Shown: one piece after another, positions 6,911-15,147 of the stretch
Numbering within the stretch: the stretch's first letter is position 1
Layout: each line of letters opens with the position of its first letter
Assembly (NCBI RefSeq): GCF_015461805.1
Contig: NZ_JACVZE010000004.1
Location: forward strand, 496,001 to 560,000
Length of the DNA stretch: 64,000 bases
DNA from: Pseudomonas pisciculturae
GTDB lineage: Bacteria > Pseudomonadota > Gammaproteobacteria > Pseudomonadales > Pseudomonadaceae
Reading direction: 5' to 3'
Notes under the pieces: model-generated
The model's database searches: none
What the model saw: the letters and a program-made list of their open reading frames with translations, nothing else
Told to the model about the DNA's origin: nothing
Translations under genes and position numbers: made by a program

Positions 6911-8580
6911 TGAGCCTGCAACTGAGCATCGCCCAAGCCAGCGCCATCGGCCCGCGGGCAGAAAACCAGGACGCGCTGCGGGTGGTAACGCCCGTAGCCG
7001 AACTGGCCGCGAGCAAAGGTTACCTGTGCGCCATGGCGGATGGTGTCAGCCAATGCGCCGACGGTGGGCTGGCAGCGCGTTCGACCTTGCAGGCCCTGGC
7101 GCTGGACTATTACGCCACGCCGCAGACCTGGAGCGTGGCCCAGGCCCTGGAGCGTTTGCTGCTGGCGCAGAATCGCTGGCTGCAGGCCAATGGCGGTGGC
7201 CAGCCGTTGCTCACCACCCTCAGTGCCCTGGTATTGCGCGGCCAGCGCTTTACCCTGGCCCATGTCGGCGATTGCCGGGCGTATCGCTGGCTGGACGGCG
7301 AGTTGCAACGCATCAGTGAAGATCACGTGTGGGAGCAACCGGGCATGCAGCATGTGCTCAAACGCGCCCTTGGGCTGGATCAACACTTGGTCGTGGACTT
7401 TCTCGACGGCCAGTTGCGTGCCGGTGAGTGCTTCCTGCTGCTCAGCGATGGCGTCTGGGCAACCTTGGGTGATCACAGCATCAGCGCGATCCTGCGGGAG
7501 CAAGCGGACCTGAATCTGGCAGTCACCACCTTGGTGAACGCGGCGCACCTGGCGGGTAGCCAGGACAATGCCAGCGCCCTGCTGGTGCGCGTCGACGCCC
7601 TTGGCGCGGCCACCCTCGGCGATGCACTGGTGCAGTTACAACAATGGCCACTGCCGCCCACCTTGAAGGCCGGCCAACAGTTTGAAGGATGGCAGGTCGA
7701 AACCGTATTGGCGCAGAGCCGACAGTCATTGCTGTATCGGGTACGCGATGCCCAGCAGCAAGCCTGGCTGCTGAAAACCCTACCGTTGACCCATGACGAT
7801 GACAATGACGCCGGCCAGGCCTTGCTGTCGGAAGAGTGGTTTCTGCGGCGGGTTGCAGGGCGGGCGTTTCCTGAAGTTCACGCCGCCAGCGGGCGTCAGC
7901 ATTTGTACTACGTGATGCGCGAATATTCCGGCCAGACCCTCGCAGAACTGTTCAAGCGTCAGGGCCCGCTGCCCCTGGCGCAATGGCAGTCAATTGCCGA
8001 AAGGCTGCTGCGAGCAGTAGGCCTGTTGCATCGACGGCAGATCCTGCACCGCGATATCAAGCCGGAAAACCTGCTGCTGGGGGACGATGGTGAACTGCGC
8101 GTACTGGATTTCGGTTTGGCCTATTGCCCAGGGCTCTCGGAAGATCGCGCCCATGCACTGCCGGGCACCCCGAGTTTTATCGCCCCCGAGGCGTTCAGCG
8201 GCGAGCATCCCACGGCCCAACAGGATTTATACAGCGTAGGCGTCACCCTCTATTACCTGCTGACCGGGCATTACCCCTACGGTGAAATCGAGGCCTTCCA
8301 ACGGCCCCGGTTTACCCAGCCTGTCAGCGCCAGCCGTTATCGCCCAGACCTGCCGGATTGGTTGCCCCTCAGCCTTGAACGCGCGGTCGCGGCATTACCG
8401 GCGCAACGTTATGAAACCGCCGAAGAATGGCTGTTGGTACTGGAACAGGCAGACCGGCAGGAACTGAGCATCCGCCCCAAGCCCTTGCTGGAGCGAGAAC
8501 CCTTGAAGGTCTGGCGCACTTTGGGGCTGGTGTCGATGCTGATCAATCTGGTGTTGCTGTATTCCCTTTTTCACAGCTGA
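6910..8580 (+). CDS. PP2C phosphatase / Ser-Thr protein kinase fusion with C-terminal membrane anchor
   Basis: A 556-residue protein joining two opposing activities. Residues 1-235 are a PP2C-type phosphatase (ENQDA, MADGVSQCADGG, HVGDCRAY, LLSDGVW, SQDNASAL metal-binding motifs). Residues 260-510 are a Hanks-type kinase with HRDIKPEN, DFG (VLDFGLAY) and IAPEA; the N-lobe is less typical, with the lysine in WLLKTL. A single hydrophobic helix (LGLVSMLINLVLLYSL) ends the protein and would hold it at the inner membrane. It overlaps the nasA stop by one base and is surely co-transcribed. P. aeruginosa has a comparable gene in its nitrate cluster (about PA1782, from memory). Its substrate is unknown; a role in nitrogen signalling is inference. 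Confidence 0.9.
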   Translation: MSLQLSIAQASAIGPRAENQDALRVVTPVAELAASKGYLCAMADGVSQCADGGLAARSTLQALALDYYATPQTWSVAQALERLLLAQNRWLQANGGGQPLLTTLSALVLRGQRFTLAHVGDCRAYRWLDGELQRISEDHVWEQPGMQHVLKRALGLDQHLVVDFLDGQLRAGECFLLLSDGVWATLGDHSISAILREQADLNLAVTTLVNAAHLAGSQDNASALLVRVDALGAATLGDALVQLQQWPLPPTLKAGQQFEGWQVETVLAQSRQSLLYRVRDAQQQAWLLKTLPLTHDDDNDAGQALLSEEWFLRRVAGRAFPEVHAASGRQHLYYVMREYSGQTLAELFKRQGPLPLAQWQSIAERLLRAVGLLHRRQILHRDIKPENLLLGDDGELRVLDFGLAYCPGLSEDRAHALPGTPSFIAPEAFSGEHPTAQQDLYSVGVTLYYLLTGHYPYGEIEAFQRPRFTQPVSASRYRPDLPDWLPLSLERAVAALPAQRYETAEEWLLVLEQADRQELSIRPKPLLEREPLKVWRTLGLVSMLINLVLLYSLFHS

Positions 8581-8595
8581 CTTTTTCACAGCTGA
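8566..8595 (+). repeat. Perfect 15-bp tandem duplication across the kinase stop codon
   Basis: The unit CTTTTTCACAGCTGA occurs twice head to tail (8566-8580 and 8581-8595). The first copy supplies the kinase gene's last codons and TGA stop; the second lies in the gap before cobA. This is where nitrite and nitrate reductase genes would be expected, so the duplication may mark a deletion or rearrangement junction. Confidence 0.9.
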
Positions 8596-8621
8596 CGTCA
8601 TCCCTAGACGAGGATAAACCC

Positions 8622-9365
8622 ATGAACGCAAAAGTCTGGCTGGTAGGCGCAGGGCCCGGTGACCCCGAACTGTTGACCCTGAAAGCTGTACGCGCCCTGC
8701 ACGAAGCTGCTGTGGTGCTGATCGATGATCTGGTCAACCCGGCGGTGCTGGAACATTGCACCAATGCCCGCGTGATTACGGTAGGTAAACGCGGGGGCTG
8801 CCGATCGACGCCCCAGGACTTTATCCATCGCCTGATGCTGCGATACGCGCGCCAAGGTAAATGCGTAGTACGACTTAAGGGCGGTGACCCGTGCATTTTT
8901 GGCCGGGGTGGTGAAGAGGCGGTGTGGCTGCGTGAGCGCGGCATCGAGGTGGAGTTGGTCAACGGGATCACGGCGGGCCTGGCGGGCGCGACCAATTGCG
9001 CGGTGCCGTTGACCCTGCGCGGCGTCAGTCGGGGCGTAACGCTGGTTACGGCCCACACCCAGGATGACAGTAGTCTGAACTGGCGCGCTCTGGCTGAGGG
9101 CGGCACGACCTTGGTGGTTTACATGGGCGTGGCGAAACTGGACGAAATTCGTCGGCAATTGCTGGCGGGTGGGATGGCGGCGGATATGCCGGTGGCGATG
9201 ATTGAAAACGCATCGCTGCCCCAGCAGAGGGAATGTCGCAGCGTGCTGTCGTGCCTCTATGAGGATGCGCAGGCATTTGCACTGAAGAGCCCGGCAATCC
9301 TGATAATCGGCCGTGTTGCTGGCGCCGAACAGAGCACGTTCATCGCAGCAGCCGCCAGCGCCTGA
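8622..9365 (+). CDS. cobA: Uroporphyrinogen-III C-methyltransferase (siroheme branch)
   Basis: A 247-residue tetrapyrrole methylase that uses S-adenosylmethionine to methylate uroporphyrinogen III at C2 and C7, giving precorrin-2 for siroheme or cobalamin. Signatures are VGAGPGDPELLTLKA at the N-terminus, VRLKGGDPCIFGRGGEE near residue 85, and VYMGVAKL near 165. The CysG oxidase/chelatase domains are absent, so it is the stand-alone type. Assimilatory nitrite reductase needs siroheme, which explains its place behind the nitrate transporter. The ATG at 8622 follows GACGAGGA. A bidirectional terminator separates it from oprF. Confidence 0.9.
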   Translation: MNAKVWLVGAGPGDPELLTLKAVRALHEAAVVLIDDLVNPAVLEHCTNARVITVGKRGGCRSTPQDFIHRLMLRYARQGKCVVRLKGGDPCIFGRGGEEAVWLRERGIEVELVNGITAGLAGATNCAVPLTLRGVSRGVTLVTAHTQDDSSLNWRALAEGGTTLVVYMGVAKLDEIRRQLLAGGMAADMPVAMIENASLPQQRECRSVLSCLYEDAQAFALKSPAILIIGRVAGAEQSTFIAAAASA

Positions 9366-9380
9366 GGCAAATAGCAGGCG

Positions 9381-9411
9381 AAAAAAAGCCCAGCCTAAGC
9401 TGGGCTTTTTT
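9381..9411. terminator. Bidirectional terminator between cobA and oprF
   Basis: A ten-base inverted repeat AGCCCAGC/GCTGGGCT flanked by seven A on the left and six T on the right. It can end both the rightward cobA transcript and the leftward oprF transcript, whose stop codons face each other here. Confidence 0.9.
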
Positions 9412-9425
9412 CTACCACTCAGTAA

Positions 9426-10406
9426 TTACTGAGCTTGAGCTTCAACCGACGCTTCTACGCGACGGTTAACAGCACGACCAGCTTCAGTTGCGTTGTCAGC
9501 AACTGGGCGGGATTCGCCGTAACCTACTGCAGTTACACGGCTAGGAGCAACGCCGTCTTTAACCAGTACTTGCTTAACAGCGTCAGCACGACGCTGGGAC
9601 AGCTTCTGGTTGTAAGCGTCTGGACCTACGGAGTCAGTGTGACCAGCAACTTCTACGTTGGTAGCTGGGTACTGAGCCATGAAGTCGGCCAGGTTTTTCA
9701 CGTCGCCGTAGCTGTTAGGCTTAACAACGGACTTGTCGAAGTCGAACTTAACGTCCAGCTCAACACGAACAACCTGAGCAACTGGAGCTTCTGGCTCTGG
9801 AGTTGGCTCTGGAGCTGGTGCTGGGGTAGGAGCTGGAGCAGCTGCGCCAGCGTTGCCGCCGAAGTTCACACCCAGGCCGACCAGTGCGGAGTAATCCCAC
9901 TTGCCGTTGTCCAGACCGTAGTCAGCTTCAACACCGGCACGAGCGTACAGGTTGTTGGTGAAGTAGTACTTCACGCCAGTACCAACGGTAGCGAAGGTAG
10001 TCTGGTCGCGACCGCTGTGGCCGTCAGCTTTGACGTTGCCACGGCTCTGGTGGCCGAAACCGCCTTCTACGTATGGACGCAGGCTGTCTACGCCAGCTTG
10101 ACCGAAGTGATACTGGGCAACCAGGCTGCCGGTATCGCCTTTGATCTTCTGGTTACCAGTACCGTCGTTCGAACGGGTGTGGTTGGTTTTGTCGTAGGAC
10201 AGGTTCAGCGACAGGTCGTCGGTCAGGAAGTAACCAATGCGAGCGCCTGGGTTGAAGCCGTCTTCGATGTGCTTGACGCTATCGTTGTACTGCTTCTTGT
10301 AGAACAGCTCGCCTTCAACTGCGCCTTGGCCTTGTGCCAGAACGCCGAAAGAAGTAGCGGCAATAAGAGAACCAATGGCCAAGCCCAAGGTGTTTTTCAG
10401 TTTCAT
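9426..10406 (-). CDS. oprF: Major outer-membrane porin OprF
   Basis: A 326-residue OmpA-family porin. A signal peptide (ending FGVLA, about residue 24) is followed by an N-terminal eight-strand beta-barrel (about 25-185), a proline/alanine-rich linker (PAPTPAPAPEPTPEPEAP), and a C-terminal OmpA peptidoglycan-binding domain with the typical HTDSVGPDAYNQKLSQRRA segment. It anchors the outer membrane to peptidoglycan and gives general permeability. The mature sequence contains no cysteine, unlike the P. aeruginosa protein, which has four. It lies downstream of sigX, and SigX-dependent expression is documented in this genus. GGGGATTTAACGG precedes the ATG at 10406. Confidence 0.97.
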   Translation of the reverse strand: MKLKNTLGLAIGSLIAATSFGVLAQGQGAVEGELFYKKQYNDSVKHIEDGFNPGARIGYFLTDDLSLNLSYDKTNHTRSNDGTGNQKIKGDTGSLVAQYHFGQAGVDSLRPYVEGGFGHQSRGNVKADGHSGRDQTTFATVGTGVKYYFTNNLYARAGVEADYGLDNGKWDYSALVGLGVNFGGNAGAAAPAPTPAPAPEPTPEPEAPVAQVVRVELDVKFDFDKSVVKPNSYGDVKNLADFMAQYPATNVEVAGHTDSVGPDAYNQKLSQRRADAVKQVLVKDGVAPSRVTAVGYGESRPVADNATEAGRAVNRRVEASVEAQAQ

Positions 10407-10513
10407 CCGTTAAATCCCCATCTGGTGATTGTAAAGCAGTCCCACAAACCGGGGGACAACTCGGCGACAAGTCTAACAGAACTTGCCTACACGTAAGAGA
10501 TATTTGCCACGCA

Positions 10514-11104
10514 CTAAGTTTCAGTCTCGCCCGCAAATTTCTCACGTAATTTATCTAGAGCACGTTTGTAACGCATTTTTGTAGCACTCAAACCCATGTG
10601 CATGATGTCAGCGATTTCCTGGAACTCGAGCTCTGCGACAAATCGCAGCACCAGAATTTCCCGGTCAATCGGGTTCACATACACCAACCAGCGATCGAGT
10701 CCGCCCTTCTCCTCGGGTGCCGGCGTCTTTTCTTCAGACGCTTCCTCAAGGGGGTCCAGACTCAAAGCGTCCATCAAGCGACGCTTTCGCCGTTCCTTAC
10801 GATACTGCGTGATGCACTCGTTGTACGTGATGCTATATAGCCATGTCTTGAACTTCGATTTACCCTCGAAGTTCTTCAGGCCATACAACACCTTAAGCAT
10901 CACTTCCTGACAGACATCATCCGCATCTCTATCGTTCCCTAAATACCTTGAACAAACGTTGAACAGAGTGCGTTGATATCTGCGCATCAATTCTTCGTAC
11001 GCGCGTGTTACGTGAAACAGCTCCGTGTGCGAGCGCGCGACCAACTCCTCATCAGAGAGCTCACGGGGGTCATAGCGCGTGGACAGCGTTTGGGCTTTAT
11101 TCAA
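10514..11104 (-). CDS. sigX: ECF sigma factor SigX
   Basis: A 196-residue extracytoplasmic-function sigma factor. Region 2 runs from YQRTLFNVCSRYLGNDRDADDVCQEV through KFKTWLYSITYNECI, and region 4 contains IDREILVLRFVAELEFQEIADIMHMGLSATKMRYKRAL. A charged, variable linker (EEASEEKTPAPEEKGG) joins them. No anti-sigma gene is adjacent, which fits SigX, whose activity is tied to cell-envelope stress and the neighbouring channel CmpX. It sits between cmpX and oprF in the conserved Pseudomonas order. Confidence 0.95.
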   Translation of the reverse strand: MNKAQTLSTRYDPRELSDEELVARSHTELFHVTRAYEELMRRYQRTLFNVCSRYLGNDRDADDVCQEVMLKVLYGLKNFEGKSKFKTWLYSITYNECITQYRKERRKRRLMDALSLDPLEEASEEKTPAPEEKGGLDRWLVYVNPIDREILVLRFVAELEFQEIADIMHMGLSATKMRYKRALDKLREKFAGETET

Positions 11105-11134
11105 AACAAGTCGTGCCGACAGTCAGGTCAATGT

Positions 11135-11167
11135 CCGCCACAACCCGGTCAGCCGGGTTTGCGGCGG
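11135..11167. promoter_or_regulatory. Long stem-loop between cmpX and sigX
   Basis: CCGCC-A-CAACCCGG faces CCGGGTTTG-C-GGCGG around a TCAG loop, about 13 pairs with small irregularities. It has no following T-run on either strand, so it is not a classical terminator. It may attenuate read-through from cmpX into sigX or stabilise mRNA ends. The alternative is a REP-like fragment, but it does not match the local REP sequence. Confidence 0.5.
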
Positions 11168-11191
11168 CGTACATTAGCAGGGTTTGCCGGG

Positions 11192-12016
11192 TTAGCGGCT
11201 ACTGACCTGCTGCTCCAGGAGAATCCGATTGGACAACGACACCAGGTCGCCGTCATCGGTCAGCACCGTCGTCTTGACCGTGCCGATCTCCTCGATTTGC
11301 CCTTCGACCTCGCCTACACGCACCTGTTGCCCAACCTGATACAGCTCTCGCACATAGATTCCCGCAAGAATCTGACCGGCAATTTCCCGGCTTCCCAACC
11401 CCATGGCCAGCGCAACGGCCAGACCAACGGTAATCAAAACGATCACAATCACGTGGTTGAGCAGGTCAGTCTTGACCTCCAACTGGCTGATCGCGACCGA
11501 AATACTGATGATGATCACCAGCCCTTGGGCAATTCGCCCAAGGCCGGCGGCATAGTCCAACCCCACGCCTTCAGCGGCGCCGCGCACCAGCCCATTGGCC
11601 AGTTGTGCCAGCAAAACGCCTACCAGCAGTACCAGCGCGCCACCAAATACTTTCGGCAAATACAGTGCCAGCATGTCGAGCGTAGCTGAAACTCGCTCAA
11701 GTCCAAGGGATTGAGCCGCAGAAACCAGAAAAATCAGCAAAACGAACCAATAAACGATCTTGCCGATCAACGTTGAGATCGGCACTTGCAGGCCGGCACG
11801 CCCCAGCAGCTTGGTCAGGCCGGTGCCTGCCATCAGGCGGTCAAGGCCCAGTTTGGCGAGCAATTTGGACAGCAGGGTGTCGAGCAGCTTGGCCACGACA
11901 AAGCCCAGCAGCACCAACACCAAGGCCCCAAACAGGTTGGGAATGAAGTTCGCCACCTTGGTCCACAATGCGGTCATCGCGGTGACCAGGCTCTGGGTCC
12001 AGAGATCAAGTTCCAT
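11192..12016 (-). CDS. cmpX: Mechanosensitive-channel-family membrane protein CmpX
   Basis: A 274-residue cytoplasmic-membrane protein with about four to five hydrophobic helices (LFGALVLVLLGFVVAKLLDTLL; IVYWFVLLIFLVSAAQ; VFGGALVLLVGVLLAQLA; VIVIVLITVGLAVALAMGLG) and a C-terminal MscS-like beta segment (VRVGEVEGQIEEIGTVKTTVL, NRILLEQQV). In P. aeruginosa the homologue influences SigX and c-di-GMP-linked phenotypes. The ATG at 12016 lies just three bases after the crfX stop, so the two are translationally linked; a TTG at 12022 would add two residues. Confidence 0.9.
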   Translation of the reverse strand: MELDLWTQSLVTAMTALWTKVANFIPNLFGALVLVLLGFVVAKLLDTLLSKLLAKLGLDRLMAGTGLTKLLGRAGLQVPISTLIGKIVYWFVLLIFLVSAAQSLGLERVSATLDMLALYLPKVFGGALVLLVGVLLAQLANGLVRGAAEGVGLDYAAGLGRIAQGLVIIISISVAISQLEVKTDLLNHVIVIVLITVGLAVALAMGLGSREIAGQILAGIYVRELYQVGQQVRVGEVEGQIEEIGTVKTTVLTDDGDLVSLSNRILLEQQVSSR

Positions 12017-12018
12017 AT

Positions 12019-12264
12019 TCAATCAGCCTTATCAGCAGTACGAGCAAGAGGTTTACGACGGGATACCGGGGAGACATGGGCCGAACCGTTGTTCAGGGCC
12101 ATCATCAACGCGGGTACCCAGCGCCCGAGCAGACCGAACAGATCGCCCGCCCCTACCTGACGGTTGGCGGTTTTCAACACGCGGCCAAGACATGCATCGT
12201 CATCCCGGTTGGAGGGCGAAGCATTGAGCATGTCACGCAAAGACTGTTCGAACGGATCGTGCAT
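12019..12264 (-). CDS. crfX: Small conserved protein CrfX
   Basis: An 81-residue soluble protein (starts MHDPFEQSLRDML) of the Pseudomonas-restricted CrfX family, found between cmaX and cmpX in this genus. The ATG at 12264 is supported by GAGAGG seven bases upstream; extending to 12279 has no ribosome site. It contains one hydrophobic stretch (LFGLLGRWVPALMMAL) too short and polar-flanked to be a sure membrane helix. Function is not established; the C-terminal tail is basic and Ser/Pro-rich. Confidence 0.82.
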   Translation of the reverse strand: MHDPFEQSLRDMLNASPSNRDDDACLGRVLKTANRQVGAGDLFGLLGRWVPALMMALNNGSAHVSPVSRRKPLARTADKAD

Positions 12265-12279
12265 AAAGACCTCTCGCAA

Positions 12280-12350
12280 GTGTTTTAAAAGACGAGGGTT
12301 AAATTCCTGGGGTCACATGGGCCCCTTCTTACGTTCAGCTCATATTCAGC
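12280..12350. promoter_or_regulatory. cmaX-crfX gap with hairpin and short tandem repeat
   Basis: Contains GGGGTCACATGGGCCCC, a short GC hairpin, and two copies of TTCAGCTCA eleven bases apart (about 12334-12353), the second touching the cmaX stop codon. It probably holds the crfX promoter or a weak terminator for cmaX. Confidence 0.4.
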
Positions 12351-13346
12351 TCAAACCCAACGTAATCGACGAAACAGCCACCATTGCCCCAGTGCAACCG
12401 AGACCATCAACAGGCAGGCAATCACAAATCCGTAAGGGCTGGCGGAGAACGGAATGCCGCCCACATTGATACCCAACAAGCCGGTGAGAAAGCTCATCGG
12501 CAGGAAGATCCCCGTGATGATCCCGAAGCGGTACATGGTGCGGTTCATACGTACGCTCAAGCGCCGGTCTTCGGCCTCAAGCACAAGCCCCACGCGCTCC
12601 CGGGTCAATTCAAGCTCTTCCAGGTAGCGGGTCAGGCTGTTGTTCAATTCATTCCAATAGTCAGCATCATCGTCGCAGAACCACGGCAATTTGATCCGCG
12701 TAAGCTGGGCAAAAATATCCCGTTGCGGCGCAAGGAATCGCTTGAGCCCGGCCGCTCGCCGACGGATCTGCAGGACGCTGCCATGCTCCGGCGTATACCG
12801 TTCGTCGGTATCGATTTTTTCTTCTTCGGTATCGACGATTTCAGACAGGTCAGTGACCAAATCCTGCACTTTATTGGTCAGGTACTGCGCCATATAAAGG
12901 ATAAGTTCTGACGCGGTTTTAGGACCTTTGCCATCCGCCAGCTGCACCAACAGCTCATCGGTGGCACGCAGTGGGCGCAAACGCAGAGAGATCACGCGGC
13001 TGGCCGCGGCAAAGATGCGCACCGAAACCATGTCTTCCGGCTCGGCGCCCGGATTGAGGTTAATACCTCGCAAAAACAGCAGCAGTTCCGAGTCCGGCAA
13101 CGGCAACAGGCGGGGGCGGGTGTTCTCTTCCAGCAGCAGGTCACACGCGAACTCGCTCAAGCCACTGGATTTGCGCAACCAGGTCTGGGTTTGCGGATGG
13201 CTGCGATCCCAGTGCAGCCACAGGCTTTCCTGGGGCTGCAATTGCAAGTCGTCGAGCTCAGTCCGGGCAATGGAACGCGCACCGCCTTTACCGTCCAGCA
13301 CCAGGGCATGCACCAGCCCCCATTGCGCGTTTTCTTCCTCGAACAT
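12351..13346 (-). CDS. cmaX: CorA/ZntB-type divalent cation transporter CmaX
   Basis: A 331-residue member of the CorA superfamily: a large cytoplasmic N-domain, a long helix rich in charged residues (about 130-260), and two C-terminal transmembrane helices. The pore signature is GINVGGIPF rather than the CorA GMN motif, i.e. the GxN arrangement of the ZntB/CmaX branch; the segment preceding it is GIFLPMSFLTGLL. It would move divalent metal ions across the inner membrane; the ion is not predictable. The ATG at 13346 follows AGGGGTG; a GTG at 13352 is possible. A second CorA-type gene lies at 52.3 kb. Confidence 0.88.
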   Translation of the reverse strand: MFEEENAQWGLVHALVLDGKGGARSIARTELDDLQLQPQESLWLHWDRSHPQTQTWLRKSSGLSEFACDLLLEENTRPRLLPLPDSELLLFLRGINLNPGAEPEDMVSVRIFAAASRVISLRLRPLRATDELLVQLADGKGPKTASELILYMAQYLTNKVQDLVTDLSEIVDTEEEKIDTDERYTPEHGSVLQIRRRAAGLKRFLAPQRDIFAQLTRIKLPWFCDDDADYWNELNNSLTRYLEELELTRERVGLVLEAEDRRLSVRMNRTMYRFGIITGIFLPMSFLTGLLGINVGGIPFSASPYGFVIACLLMVSVALGQWWLFRRLRWV

Positions 13347-13372
13347 CCTCACCCCTGTCGATTATTACGGTT

Positions 13373-13864
13373 TTATTCAGGCATTTTCAGCGGGCTGGGC
13401 GAGACAATCACGCCGTTGTTGTCGGCGTAGATGTATTCACCTGGGCGGAACGTCACGCCCGCAAAGGTCACCGCCACGTTCAGGTCACCGATGCCGCGCT
13501 TGTCGGTCTTCATCGGGTGACTGGCCAGGGCCTGTACCCCGAGGTCGGTCTGGGCGATAACGTCGACATCACGGATGCAACCGTAGATCACCAGCCCTTC
13601 CCAGCCGTTTTTCGCAGCTTTCTCGGCGATCATGTCGCCCAGCAGCGCGCGGCGCAGGGAACCACCACCGTCGACCACCAGCACCTTGCCCGCGCCTGGC
13701 TGGTCGGCTTGCGCCTTGACCAGCGAGTTATCCTCGAAGCACTTGATGGTGACAATCTCACCGCCAAAGGAGTCTCGGCCGCCGAAGTTGCTGAACATCG
13801 GTTCGAGCACCTGAACCAGGTCCGGGTAGGCGTCGCACAGGTCGGGGGTCACGTAATGGTTCAT
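13373..13864 (-). CDS. rraA: Ribonuclease E activity regulator RraA
   Basis: A 163-residue RraA/demethylmenaquinone-methyltransferase-like protein. The fold signatures are [28 protein letters not shown], the IYGCIRDVD motif and the C-terminal [12 protein letters not shown]. In E. coli RraA binds RNase E and inhibits RNA decay; the family also includes aldolases, but length and sequence fit the RraA group. The ATG at 13864 follows GAAAGGAAT. An unrelated RNase E inhibitor homologue (RraB) is encoded at 62.6 kb. Confidence 0.9.
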   Translation of the reverse strand: MNHYVTPDLCDAYPDLVQVLEPMFSNFGGRDSFGGEIVTIKCFEDNSLVKAQADQPGAGKVLVVDGGGSLRRALLGDMIAEKAAKNGWEGLVIYGCIRDVDVIAQTDLGVQALASHPMKTDKRGIGDLNVAVTFAGVTFRPGEYIYADNNGVIVSPSPLKMPE

Positions 13865-14051
13865 CGAAAAATTCCTTTCGTTCAAAGAAGTGTCTTTCAA
13901 GGAAGTACCGGTAAAAGCAGGTAGGGAAGATCCCACTCGCTTAGCCGTAACGCAATAGCGACTGCGCGACTGAATATGACCAGAAGCGTTTAGCGCGTCA
14001 TATCTTAGCCGCAACCTGCCAAGAGCGAAACGCCCATGCCAGAGCCCTGCG

Positions 14052-15041
14052 TCAAACCGCAGCCACCGTTGTGGCCGGGATCTCGAACAAAGGCAAGAGC
14101 GGATCTTTCAACCATCGCTCCACCAGCGGCCAAACCTCTGCCTGGGCAGGTTTGCTCACCAGCATTTCCACATGCCCGAAATCCCCGCTGAAACCCTGTC
14201 GGCGCCCCAGGCACAGGTATTGACGATGTTCTGAGCCGACTTGCTCAAACAACTTGCGACAAGCCCAGTCCGGGTCTTGATGATCACCCGCCGCACTCAC
14301 CGCCAGCAGCGGTACGTCGACCCCAGCCAACCCCTTCCACCAATCGTTTTTACCCTCGCCGAAGCGGCCAAACAGGCCATTCCAACGCATGGCTTCGATC
14401 AGCACGCCGGCCGGTTCGTCTTCCGGGCCACGCTTGAGGCGTGAGCCGGAAACCTCGCCAAAGCGTTTCAGCAGCAAACGGCCCGTCCACTCCACAGGCG
14501 GCAGTTTCAACGGCCAGTGGGTACGGCTGACCTGACAACCGAACAGTGCCACCGACGCCACTGCCGGTGCGCCCAGGTGTTGCCCGCCAAGGGCTGCCGC
14601 CAAGCTGATACCGCCCAGTGAGTGGCCGACCCAGTGGGGGATCTGCGTACTTTGCTCACGCACAAACGCACCAATGGCCGGCAAATCGTAGCGGGCGTAA
14701 TCGGAAACACGGTTTTTGGCGTAGCCATGATTGCGCTTGGAGAGACCGTGACCGCGCATTTCAGGAATCCACACATCGAAGCCCTGGCGCGCCAGGTAGG
14801 CACCCAAGCCGACGCCTTTCGGCGAATACCAAAAGCGTCGATTGGAAAAACTGCCATGCAACAAAATAACCGGGACGCCCCGATTTTCCGGGGCATCGGC
14901 CAGGCCCAAGCGGGTAACCGCCAACTCGACGGTACCGTCGGGGCTGTTACCGGGCTTGAGGCGGTACACGTCTTCACTCAGGTCGCCTCGACGTTCAGCA
15001 CTGATCAAGGCGACGGGAAATAGGTTGCTGCTGCTTTGCAT
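14052..15041 (-). CDS. Alpha/beta-hydrolase (lipase/esterase-like)
   Basis: A 329-residue alpha/beta-hydrolase. The oxyanion segment [14 protein letters not shown], the nucleophile elbow GHSLGG ([14 protein letters not shown]) and a late histidine in FGHVEML are all present, so the catalytic triad looks intact. No signal peptide is seen. Pseudomonas genomes have a homologue in the same position beside ppsA, sometimes called an esterase; the substrate is unknown. I chose the ATG at 15041; a TTG at 15056 is weaker. It is separated from ppsA upstream by an intrinsic terminator. Confidence 0.85.
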   Translation of the reverse strand: MQSSSNLFPVALISAERRGDLSEDVYRLKPGNSPDGTVELAVTRLGLADAPENRGVPVILLHGSFSNRRFWYSPKGVGLGAYLARQGFDVWIPEMRGHGLSKRNHGYAKNRVSDYARYDLPAIGAFVREQSTQIPHWVGHSLGGISLAAALGGQHLGAPAVASVALFGCQVSRTHWPLKLPPVEWTGRLLLKRFGEVSGSRLKRGPEDEPAGVLIEAMRWNGLFGRFGEGKNDWWKGLAGVDVPLLAVSAAGDHQDPDWACRKLFEQVGSEHRQYLCLGRRQGFSGDFGHVEMLVSKPAQAEVWPLVERWLKDPLLPLFEIPATTVAAV

Positions 15042-15054
15042 AATGCTCTTGCAC

Positions 15055-15087
15055 AAAAAAGGGCGGCGTCCAAAGGGAGTTCCGCCC
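15055..15087 (-). terminator. Terminator after ppsA
   Basis: On the minus strand GGGCGG and CCGCCC form a stem around a 15-base loop and are followed by six T residues. It lies between the ppsA stop (15148) and the hydrolase start (15041), so the hydrolase probably has its own promoter or depends on read-through. Confidence 0.78.
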
Positions 15088-15147
15088 TGTACAGATAAGA
15101 ATGCCGGGCACCCTCAACAGGTGACCGGCACTTTAGACGTAGCGAGC

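Noticed and set aside
9435..10496. A 353-codon frame opposite oprF
   Set aside because: Long because of OprF codon bias; product is low-complexity and unlike any family.
12351..13346. Calling cmaX a magnesium-specific CorA
   Set aside because: The pore motif is GINVGG rather than GMN, so the ion cannot be stated.
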